Shown here piece after piece: positions 28,101-40,100 of a stretch of 64,000 bases of DNA. The notes beneath the pieces were generated by a model. It made no database searches, was not told where the DNA came from, and was given only the letters and a program-made list of their open reading frames with translations. A program made the position numbers and the translations under genes. The DNA comes from Aptenodytes patagonicus (lineage: Eukaryota > Chordata > Aves > Sphenisciformes > Spheniscidae). Position 1 is the stretch's first letter; each line of letters opens with the position of its first letter. The stretch lies in the NCBI RefSeq assembly GCF_965638725.1, contig NC_134973.1, positions 6,320,491 through 6,384,490 of the forward strand, given 5' to 3'.

Positions 28101-31100
28101 GGGCAGTTTTGGCCAAACCCTGCAGGGGCTGCATGGGGATATCTGGATGCTCAGTGTTACTGCACCCTGCAGAAGGAATTCACTAGTGAAAAGATGCTGC
28201 CTGCATTAGTTCAGAGGGGGACCTGTGATTCTGGCACAGGCTTTGCCAGCTCTTTCCTCCTTTCCCTCATGCCTCTGATATGAGCCTGGGAGTGCCAGGA
28301 GGACATGGAGTGGGGGGGCAGAGGAGCTTGTCTGTGCTTCTTGCGAGACCTGGAGCACTCTGCTGCACTGATGTGATACGACAGCTAGCCCAAGCCCATT
28401 AGCACTGCCTTAGAGACAAGGAAGCTCTCTGCATACCCAAGGAGATTTGCTGCGTCCCATCCACGCCAACTGCTTGAGTGGGCTTCCTCCCACTCCCTGA
28501 TCCTTGCTGCTGACAGCTGCTGGCCAGATGACCTAAATCCACTGGGTTTAAAGAGGAGCAGTGTCCAGTGCTTGTGTGCTCTCCTCTCTCTCTCATGGCT
28601 GAAGCATTCAGCCTTAACCCCTTGCTTGTTCCCATGGTATCTTCATCAGCAACCTGCTCCACACTGGCCGTCCTCTTGCTGCCTGGGTGACTGACTGTGC
28701 CCAGAGCATGTTTCCATGGGAACTCAACAGTGAGAGATCAGAGACAATTTTCCTGGTTGCTGGACAGCATGGGAAATTGCCAATCAGAGGGTGAAAAACG
28801 AGCTGGAGAGAAAGTGAAGGAAAAAAGGCAGGAGGAGGGTGTGCTGTTAGATCTTCCAGCACTGCAGGAGTCCCTGCTGGGGAGCCAAAGGAGCCAGTGA
28901 CCCACAGCAGTGGCTCGAGGATGCCAGCTGATTTGGGATTGACCGCTTTAAGAGTGGTGACAGCAGACATCAGGTGAAAGGGCTTGCAGGGTTTTGGCCC
29001 AGTTGTGGAGAGATGAGGCAGCTTGGTTATTGGTAGGGGAACGCCCCTGTTTGGAAGCTGCCTGAAGCGAGAGAGCACTAGATCATGGGTTGGGCTCCAA
29101 CACGTGGAGAGGGAGAGAGGTAAGCAGCAGAGGAGCCCTTTCACAGGTCCCTGGTTGCTGCAGAGAGGCATCCTAGAGGAACAAGCCTGGATCCTTTTCC
29201 TACATGCAATCTTGGGAACTGGGCTGTATGAAATGAAAATAACTGCAAAAAAATCTTTCTCTTATGTTGTCAGTGACTTCACCATCTTCTAATACTGCTG
29301 TTCTGGGCATTCAGAAAAGATTCAAAACCAATAGGTGTGTTTCTTTATATTTGCCTTTATAGCTTGAGTCCCTAAGGTATCACAGTTTTAACCTGTTCTG
29401 CATAGCCAGGAAGGCTGGCATTTTTTTCTTCCAAAATCAAAAAAGAAAAGCTGGAATTCCCACATAAACACAGGACTTCCAAAATGTTTTGCTAGTGAGC
29501 CCTGTCAGACAACAGAAGACCTGCAGTAAAACTGCAAGAATGGAGACTAGCATCCACTGTTTCAATGGACATTTCCCAAAATGCGGGGTAAAGAAAAATG
29601 CTTTTGATCCAACAGAAATGGTATGAGGATGAAACCACAAGAATTATCCAGGAAATTTCAAGGCTTTCTGAAGGAGAAAACAGTTAGTAACTCAGAGTTT
29701 AATGTTGATTTGGTTGCAAGTTGACAAGGTTCCTTTTTGTTCGGTGCCTCCATTGCAAAGCTGTGGCCTCTTGCATCCATTAGACTGTTGCTTGGTGGAG
29801 ACTTAAGCTTTGGGTGGCTGTGGTAATCATCAGGTCTTTGCACTGAATTAGTCATCAGCCAAAACTGGAACCACTTATCTGACTCTCCACTGGTTACCCG
29901 CTATTCTTTGGCAAAAACCTCACTTTACACAAAATCAGATCCAGAAGCAAAAGGCCAGTGTTACAAAAGAAATACTACATCCGTGTAGCTGTATGTTGCC
30001 CCCACCTAGAGTTCCAGCTTTTTAAATTTCTAATATAACTGATTTTCCCAGTTGTCTTGACACCCCCCCTGCCACCCTGACCCAAACAGCCAGACAGCCT
30101 GCTGGGTTCCCTAAAGAGCAAGGCAAGACCATCAAGTGCATTTCTGGCTGTTAAGTCTTAGTCCACAATTATGTGCTTGTTAGTTCAAAGAACAGAGGAT
30201 TATTTTACAGCATCTAAAGTCAGTACAAATATTTCCCAGTGTGTTTCTCCCCTTTGTTGATGTGTTTTTTGAGGAACTCCTGCCGTGTTTGCAATCCAAA
30301 AGCCACAGCATGGTGCACATATCTGAAATAAGGCCTGGCTGCAGCTGCAATATAGATTCAGGGTAGAGGAAGGGGGAACACTGCAGAGCTCAAGTGTCCC
30401 CCCCATAGCCAAACTGGGATCACATACAGCACCAGGTGATGTTAATGGGAGCACAGAACTACTGCTCCTTTAGTTTCCATTCTCCTCTCCAGCTCCCAGT
30501 AAATATGTTCCTGACCAGTCCCGTTTTTTTTCCCACTCCCCTTCCAGTCAGATTTTTCACCTTCTCTATGTGCTATTCTTTGGCTGGTTTGCCCACCAGC
30601 ATTTCTGATCTGGCCCTTGGGTGGGGGCAGATGCTGTCTGCATCTGCATCTGCTGCTAAGAAGGCAGCTGTACAGCACCTGGTTTATTAGCTCCTGTGCC
30701 TTGGCTGCAGATTATGGGGCATTACCAGAGCACTAAATTTTGAATGGACTCGATCGGCTGAAATAGTGTCTCCAAAATGCAACCATTGTCATGCAGGTGC
30801 AGGCAGAAATGTAGAAAGAATCGCAAGGAAAATGGAGTGGGATGAAATTCCCACGTTTAGTTATCCAGGGAATCATGAAAATGGGGAAGCCGAGAAATTT
30901 GGCCTTTAAAAAATACCCAAGGCCATATATTTCAGCCACTTCCAGTGATATAAATTAGGAGTGTCTGTTTGGGACTGGGTAAGAGCCTTAGATACAGCAC
31001 TTTTAACCCTTTATGTGTGGTGGATCAAAGTCGCATCTGTGTTGCATGTACATCTAGTGCCTAGTGGAGGGCTGTGCCTGCATGAGCTTGTGCTTGGGCT

Positions 31101-34100
31101 CCATGGGGTGGTGCAGCCATGCAAAGCGGCTTCCTGTGGTGTCTGCATGGTGGAAGAGTGCATCTGTCTGCACATCCCTCTTGCTCACTGAGGAAGTTTG
31201 TTTCTGAAGGCACCTGCTGGGGCTGGGCCAATGTGCAAGCATGTTCCTGTGCATGCGTGAGCCGATGTGCCTGTCCATTAATGTTGTGTGTGTGCATCTG
31301 CTTTTCTGCAAGGGACCAATGGCACATGTAGATACTTCCTGCATGTGTTCCCAAGTGTGTCTGTATGTGGCAGAGCAGTTTGGGAGGAGGCAGCTTGCTT
31401 ACTTACTTGGGTAGGAACCATCCTCTGAGCCAAGGGGTGCAAGGAAGGGGCTGGGGGAGGCTTTGCCGGCAGTGTGAATGTGTAATGTGTCATCCATTCC
31501 TGCCATACATACACACCACCACCCCTGCAGCCTGCTCTGCTGCTGTAGCTCCAAGACCTGTTGTTTTTCGGGTCACTGCACCCTCAAACAGATAGCAGCT
31601 TCCTTGCTATTTTCCCTGACTTGCATCACATTACATTGGTTTTGTTTGAAGCCAGCCCCTCTGATCCTGTCGCTAACAATAAGGAATCTTCTCTCACTGC
31701 TCCTCCCAAGCCATATCCTGACACATTCGTTCCTATGGGTCATGTCTCTCCATGCATGTTTGGGGCAGTGAGGGAGGATTAACTCTGTAGTTGGCACAAC
31801 TGTCTCCTTGCAAAAATGGAGATTGGGCTGGCATTTAGGCTGGTATTTTAATGTTGTGCTATTTTAATAGCTGTTCACAGTAATCTGTGGAGGATGTTGC
31901 TCCAACCACTGCTGTGTTTGTGCTCGACTGGATGGCATCGGGCTGTGTGATGGGCCCCTGTGTGTACTGATGGGGGCAGAGAGGGGGAGAAAGCGCTGTG
32001 CACCTTTCTTCCTACCTCCACACTTGGCCATCCCAACAAAACCATAATCCTCACTTCTCTGTTCTGATGGAGGAACCCAGATGGACCCTGAGCTCAAAGT
32101 CCTGGATGTGTTGGTCAGCCTTCCAGCCCCCCACCAGTGTGACATGGGTACAAAATGCCCTTGGAGAGGGGGGAGTGGGGACATGGGGCTGTTTGTTGGC
32201 CCTCATCCAACTGTCTTGCATTTGGCTGATCCTATGATGAGGCAAATTGGGACCCAGGATGCCAGGGTTTGTTCCAGGCCTTAGAGGACAGCTCGGTAGA
32301 CATACTGGTTAGACTGGGGTAAGGAAGGGCAAATTGAAGCTAAGATGCTTGGTTACATAGCAGCTGTGGAAACAGTGATCATGGAGAGAAGAAAAAGGAA
32401 ACAGAAGCCAAGGGTCCTGGAATTTATTCACCCTGCCTGGGTTCCTAAGGTACCTCTTGGACTTCACATATTGTTCAAAAAGGGTATAATTGCCCAGGCA
32501 GTTTTTCTTACTACCATTTGTGTTGGATCATTCAAAGGAAAGGGCTAATGAATAGAAGGAAATTATTAATCTTTTGTTTTCCTTTGGGGAGGGTAGGACA
32601 GGGGAAGCCACAGAAACCTTTGCAGGTGTGAGGAGCTTGAGAGGACCCTGCATATTCACCCCTGGAAACATTTCAGCCAACAGCAAATCATTTCCATGGC
32701 AGGCATGTTTTCAACACTAGGCTGTTTTGTGCTTAAGTGTCCCTATCCTCCTGCTTTGGACTGTACGCCTCATAGAAGGTTGATGTTTCTGTGTTTGCCC
32801 CTAGGGGACAGGAAGCTCTTTGTGGGCATGTTAAATAAGCAGCAGTCTGAGGATGACGTGCTCCGGCTCTTTGAACCATTTGGGGTCATTGATGAATGTA
32901 CGGTGCTCCGTGGACCTGATGGTAACAGCAAAGGTGTGAACCCCTCTGTGTGTTGTGCCCTTTCTCCCTGCTCTTCAGGTAGCACTCACCTGCCTCACCA
33001 CCTCTGCCTCCTTTCCACTGGGGCATTTATTCCCCCACCCCATCTTTATGGGAACCTGTATCACAGCCAGGCACAGGGAGCAGGGCAGGAAGAGTTGTCT
33101 GCTGCAAGGAAAGATTGGGGAAGATGGGCAGAGACTGAGGTGAAAGGAGGGGAAGCAGAGCATGATGAGTACCTGAGTTATCAGGATCACTAGTGAGCCT
33201 GTTGGCTCAGTCTGGGTCTGCAATTTGAAATGTTTGTACCCACAATTAGGAGTGCATAGAGAATTTGGGGAAGAGGTAATCAGGGGCAAGGGTGGAGATG
33301 GTGACATCCTCTATAGAGTATATCATTGAAGTAACGATTTGAGACTCTTCCTGTTTTTTCCAGGATAGAGGGCTTGGGATGAGTCATCCTTTTTGTTCAC
33401 TCCTTTCTTGGGGTGGCTTTCCTTTGCCCGGCCTGAGATCCAGATACTGTCTCTTGCGTGATGATGCAAGGGGCACTTTCACAGCCGTCCTGTCACTGCA
33501 ATCTCCTGTGCTCTTTCTGTCCCTTTCCAGGCTGTGCTTTTGTAAAGTTCTCATCTCACACAGAGGCTCAGGCAGCAATCCACGCACTCCATGGCAGCCA
33601 GACAATGCCCGTGAGTATAAGGCCAGGGTACCTACCCTCTTCCTAATCCTTTTCCATGACCCTGTTGCAGGGACCTTCCCTCACTGTCCAAAACCATGAC
33701 AGGTTCAATTGCAGTTTCCAGCTCGTGTGGTTGTGGGGGGGGTGTGGGGTGTGTGTGCACATCTGAGCTCTTGTCTTCGGGAACCATCCTGTCTTCTGGG
33801 CTGGTGTGTGTATCTATGTCTGTTCAAACTGGTAGTGACAGCACTTAGAGCTATAAAGGCTAATTAAAAGAGAGCCAAGAACCAGGTCATGAATTTGTCT
33901 TGGAGACAGCTACCTGGAGTAGTTCAAAACTGAGCAGGGTGCAAGCTAACAATTCAGCAATGTGAGCAGTCAGGACTCCAGTTACTGTGCACGCTCCCCG
34001 CCTTCTCTTATTTAGGCAGTAAAGGAGGCCTCTGGGGCAGGCTTGGTGTGGATGGGAATGCTTTGTGCATTGTGTGGGGTTATGTAGCCACAACTGTGCC

Positions 34101-37100
34101 TTCTTGTGCAAGTGGAGCTGCAGTTGTAATCTCATCTCTCACAATCTCTAACCTGGATTGGGGCACCTTGTGGGCAGGATAGTGCATTGCTGCAGCAGGG
34201 GTATTTCCAGCTGCCAGGAACTGCTCTGCCTATCCAGCCAAGCTCATGGTGGTGGAAAGATGGTGCTTGTGGCTGACAATGTCCTGGGTGTTCCTGGCTG
34301 CACCATCACCTGGTGAACGCAGCCAGGGATGTGTGCACCCACTTGTGCAGCTGTGCAAGGCCCAGGGTATGAGGGGAAGGGTGGGAGAAGGAAGGGTTGG
34401 ATGGACAGATGGATGGGGAAGGGCACAGCCCAGGTTCCAGGCAGCTCCTGAGCACTTTCACGCCAATATTTGCTCTTCTGCTCCTCTTCCCACTCCTCTC
34501 TGGTGCCTGTTCTGCCCCATCCCACCTTGCCTGACTGCTGACTCTCTGGCTGTCCCACGGCCTCTTCTCCCCCTGCCTCCTCTCTCTGTCTCCTCTCTCT
34601 GTGCCTAGGGCGCCTCCTCCAGTCTAGTGGTGAAGTTTGCTGACACAGATAAGGAGAGGACCCTCCGTCGTATGCAGCAAATGGTGGGGCAGCTGGGGAT
34701 ATTCACTCCATCTCTCACCTTGCCGTTCAGCCCATACAGCGCCTATGCGCAGGCTGTGAGTATCACGCGTGTGTGTGTGGGGAAAGGCTGCCCTCTTGGC
34801 TATGGGGCAACACCATACCTGGGCTGGGAGACCACAAACGGGTCTCTGTAACAAATGCGTGAAAGCTTCCCGGCACCTGGGAGTTGTTCCTGGTTTCAGT
34901 TTCTCCAGTCAGCAGCCTAGTCTTTGTGCATTTCTGGAAGGGGTGACAGTAGAGAGCTGGGACCTTCTCAAAGTGAGGCTGGATTTCTCTGATGCAGTGT
35001 AGACTGGCGGAGGTGTCTGGGAACAGGTCAAGCATGACCCAGTGTCTTTCTGTCTTGTTTTGAGGACAGCTCAGAGCCATGATTCCTGGATGTGTGCCAG
35101 ATGTGGTAGTCTGCCAACTTGTGAACTCTTCCTCTGGGTCTATGGCACAAATGTGTGTGTGTCTGTTTTTGGAGCACCATGAGAGCCCTGGGACCAGCTT
35201 CATGTGTTTATTTCTCTGCTGAAATTCTCAGGAGGCCCCTCATCCCCCCAGTGCTGTCCTTGGCTCCCAGGCTTTTCTCTCTTGGCTAGTGTGAATGCGG
35301 GGTTTGCAGGGTGCTGGAGAGGGAGCAGTGGGTCAGAGGTGTTTCAGCAGTCTGGCCTCCTCTGGCAAGACTGGCTGTGCTTTGGATCTTAGTGAGAGAA
35401 CCTCATTGCCTTGGAGCGATGGTGGTGATTGCCATTGATGTTTGAGGTAGGTCCCAAACTCGGCAAGTCCCTGATCAGCTGTGGTGGAGCATCTTTTGGG
35501 TCTTCTTGGTGACTGTCGCTTTCAGATCTCTGCTACCAAGTATAAAGCCCATGGAAGGAGGCTCAGAAATTGCTCAAGGCATCAGAGATGCTTGTGTGAA
35601 ACAAAGAACTCAAAAGTAGATACTGTTACTGAATGTAATTTTCGGGGGGGGGGGAGTAGCGCAAATAAACCTGTTCTTCTCATATATGTGGACACCTCTT
35701 TCACCTCTGGCTTCAGTGACTACTTGTTGTGTCTCCCTTCCATCTACATGACAGAGAAGGAACTGTTTCTCAGTTGTTGGCCATTTCCTCTCAAAAAATC
35801 CCCAGAAACTGCCAAATGCCATTTAAGTGTGTGGCAAGAGCATGGAGAAGCAAAAGAAAAGAGGCAATACATATGAGGCTCCATACCATTGGGGAATTTT
35901 TGGGAACCAAATGTAGGATTTGTCCAACACAGATTATTTGATTCTTCTTGTTTAATGAGGCTGAGAACAGCTATACCATTCCAAGCAACAAGGCTTCCAG
36001 CAGAAGAATGGTTTAGAGGGGAGAACCCTTCCTGACCAGACACCAGTATCTCTTGCCAGGACCAGTCTTTTCTGTCCAGCCCTGTAATCCACAAGCCAGC
36101 TATACCTGAGGTCTAAAATAGTAGCTTAGCTTAGCTATGGGTCAGCTATGAGATGATCATTCTGGTGTATCCTCTGCTGTCATGGAGATGGCGCTAACTT
36201 GGGCACGGTATGATGGTGAAGGAGGCAGGAATGGACCACACGGTGAGGTTATGATGGCAGAAAGTACTTTATTAGCTTATGGTCCAGGATGTATAAGGAA
36301 GGAGAGCAGCGAGACCTTCTAGACTCGGTCTTTAAGTGCCCTCCAATCTTCAGACTCCTGCTGATGACAAGAAGCCAGTCAGGCCTAGGCTGTACTCCTT
36401 GCTTAGCTGCATCTTCCTTCTCCTCAGTTGTGTCTGTAAATTTGTTGCTTTGTCTCTGATTCTTCATTGGCCTTCCTGCTCTGTGACTTTATTTTGGCTT
36501 TCCCCTTGACTCAAGACTCAGCCAGTCTCCCACTCTTTCAGGTTTTTTCCTCCTTTTCATTTTACTTTCCACTGGTTTTGGTTCTCTCTCCTCCTTCTTT
36601 CTGAGGCACTGACCTCACACCTGATTGTTTCTTCTCTTGTGTCATCCCAGTTTTTGGTCTCCCTTCTCCTGGAGGAGAGATCCTAGCCAGTTCTCATATG
36701 AATACAGCATCCCCATCAGAGGAAGAGGGTATCAACCCTTTGAAATGCCATCTAATATCTCTGGAAGTGGGGACAAAAGGGAGGGATTTCCTTGCTGAAT
36801 CTCCTTACAGCACCTCCAAATGTCCTGCCACGGGCAGCTCTTGGGAGCTGGGACCTCTGGTAAGCCAGGGCTCAAGGGAACTCCGACATAGTTCATGCTT
36901 GCATGGTCCAGGGCTTGGAGTAGTAGATGCTGCACCCAAGGTTACTCACAGGCCCAGGAGATGCAGGTAACAATTATGTATGTGGTGGAATCAGACTGAG
37001 AGGAGCGAGTGCTGCTGGGGTGAACTGGTGCATCATAGGCATTGGTTCACACATTCACAATTTAATACGCCAACAACTTTCTCTCCCTGTCCCCATGGGA

Positions 37101-40100
37101 TTTGCTGCCTCGCCAAGCCAAAACAGTCCCCAGAGTTCCCTGGCCTAGGAAAAAGTTGTTTGGAGCCTAGGTTGTTTGGGGTTTGTTTTTTTTACAGTTG
37201 GATGTTTTAAATTTATATTAATTGCATTTTCCTTTAAAAACTATCTCAAATTAAACATGAAATAATCACAAGCTATGTTAGGTCTAAAGTTATTCTGATC
37301 TATTAAAATATACAAAATAAGATATTAAAAATAGTCAAACAGTATATGTTAGCTGATACAGTTTGTAAGAAAAATTCTCATACTTATCTGGGAAACATGA
37401 CTGGCTAAGCATCTGGAAGCAGTTTATTGCAGTGCTTAAACCAGGTTTTGATCCCAAGTGCCTCTTCTGCAAGTGAAAAGTGAGTATTTTCTTCATTTCA
37501 GTTTATTCAACAAGTTGAATTCAGTGAGTAGTTCAGATGGAATCAGGGAACTGATTGGGAGCTGAAAAAATAATAATCTATCAATACAAAAGAGGCCTGA
37601 ACTCTTAAAAAAAGCAGTCAGTGCAATTTACTAACTGCTTATAATGCTTGAATATTTCTTGTATTTCATAAATCAGTTCTAAACACAAAACAGCTTGTTC
37701 ACACACACACCTTTTCTTTCTGCTCTTATGGTTCATTATGGTAATTTTATTTAAGTACTGAAAACAATTTCAGAATGCTAGTTTAGTGCATGTGCAGTCG
37801 GATGCAGGTCTTGTTACAGCCAGAGCCTGGCACAGAACAGGCATTAATGAGAAAAAAGAAAATCAATGTTCACCTAGTAAATAAGAAATGCATTGGTTCC
37901 TGCATCCTTAAATGGGGACAGTGTGAAGATAGAACTAGGAATATGTGCAGACTGCTTGCCATGGGGACACCTTCCTTAGCAGAGTTTTGTTGTCTCAGGA
38001 AGGCCACATTTTGCTGTAATCCTGGCTCGGGGCAAGTGGTTCCCAGTAATGTGAGTGAGTCCTGCTTCAGGGGAATCACTCCAAAGACAATGTGGCAGTG
38101 AATAGATGAGATGATTTCAAGGCACTTGCTTTCTGGAGTCAAGCAGTAGTGAACCCATTTGCTGTCAGTTAGTCCTGCCTGCCTGCAGAGACCCTGCTCT
38201 GTGGTGTGCCTGGGAGTGTCCCACCTCTGCCCCAAAAAGGGCTCTCCCCTATCCCAGCGCTGCCCTGCAGAGTCAGTTCCACCCCAGCTGCTTTGCTTGT
38301 GCCAGCTTACAGAGACAGCAATGCCATGAAATTAGGCAATTCCCCTTTTTACGCAACAGCAATAATGAGCTTCTGTGTGGAGGAACCTAAGAGAAGGTTT
38401 AGCTAGCCATGAACTTTTCAGAGTTATCAGATTCTCCAGCTGAGACCTGGGCCAAACTGGCTTACTGACTCAGCCATTTGCGGCTGAGGCAGGTTACTTG
38501 AGTGGTGTGTATTTATGTTGCAAGGCAGACAGTGGGATACAGTTGTAGTTAATGTAAAGAGGATTTGTGTTTTTCTTGGGTTTTGCCATGTGCCACCCCC
38601 CAGCTCCTCATGTGGAACTGTACAGCTTCCAGAGAGCCATGCCTGTGCCTCCCCTGCTCTTGCCTGATGGTGAAGACAAGGCTTATAAAGGGGCTAGATA
38701 ATTTTGCATCCAGAACTAAGTCTTTGTTGCCACTGCACTCTGAGTGCAGCCTGATTTAATCTTATGACCCAGAGCACCAACTGATGGCCAAATAGGACCA
38801 GAAGGATTTTTTTCTTCTTCCTCCTAACCCTCCTCCCACCCTTGTGTCCCACCCTCCCCACCCCCCCAACCCCTTCTTTTTGCATTGTGCATCTCTGCCT
38901 AGTCAGGTGTGTTATGGGACCACAGGGAGCTGCCATCTCCCAACCCCAGGGTGCAGGCCACTGCCAGAGGAAAGACTGAGCTCAGTGGATCATGGGGCAG
39001 ACCTCGAACGGCAAAGCATGCTGTAAGAGCTGGGCCTGGATGGACACCTGGTTGTACAGCAGGCTGCATGTACCAGAATGAGCTCCACATGTCTCCCAGC
39101 AGCACGGTCTCCTTGTTAAGGCTGGGCAAAAGGAGAGGGATTTGGACCCCGTTCCTCTGTGTTATTTAATACCTGGCATTGTGCCAGAAGTGGCAGTGCT
39201 CAGAGAAGGGGCTGTGGCTGGGAGGAAATGTTGCTGTGCCTGACAGAGCAGTAGGGCCTGTGGTGAGAGGGTGCTGCTGGGTGCCAGGAGCACACCCCTT
39301 TCCCTGCCCCTTTCCCCACTGTAGGAGCTCTCTGAGCAGGAAGGGCCCATCCCGATGGCCCAGCACATAGCTGAGTGAGCGAAGACCCCTCAAGGCTGCT
39401 GGCATGCGGAGAAAGCGAGAATGGGTGGAGGACTGCCCGGCCATGGCCCTGGCTTTGCAGAGGATGCCCGCCTAGCCGTGTCCCCCGGCTGCAGGGCAGG
39501 AAGCTGTGCCCAGCTCTCAGGGGCTTCCATGCATGGCATGGCCTGGCCCAGGCCGCCGACCCACCTCGGCAGGGGCAGCCCCTGCGTGAGTATGTGGCCG
39601 CAGGGAGCTCCAGGCCCACCTCGGGGGCCCCCGGGCGCGGGGATCGTCAGCCGGACGGGGCGCGGGGCTTCAGAGGACGGCGAAGCCGCCGCCCGCCCCG
39701 GCAGGTCCCGCTGAGTCGCAGGAAGCTCCGGGACAGGCAGTGGGAGCCTGGCGACCCCCGGTGGTGGCTGGGGGAGATGGCAGCTCCGGCCCGTCCCCGG
39801 CCACAGGCAGCGGCGGGGCAAGGCGGAGGCCGAGCGGGCGTGCACAGCCTCCCCGAGCTCTGCCCGCGGCTGCGGTGGGGCCCTGATGTCGGGAGGCCCC
39901 CAGCAGCGCGAGGCCTGGGGCGAGCGGAGCGAGCCACTGAGCCGTACGTGGTCCTGAGTGGAGTGAGACCCCCGGGCAGTGCGAGGCCCCAAGTGGCGCG
40001 AAGCCCCGGGCAGCATGGGGCCCTGACTGCATGGTCCTGCCTTGCAGCTGATGCAGCAGCAGACGACGGTTCTCTCCACCTCCCATGGCAGCTACCTGAG

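Larger units (their letters stand above)
34756..40047 (+). other. CELF5: CELF5 intron 6 (5.3 kb)
   Basis: Contains an 11-base G run at 35644-35654, an LTR-like block near 36.2-36.7 kb, an AT-rich island at about 37.17-37.78 kb, a pyrimidine-rich patch near 38.82-38.88 kb, and a CpG-rich patch with minisatellite at 39.4-40.04 kb. Long open frames in the CpG-rich patch occur on both strands and look compositional. Confidence 0.75.
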
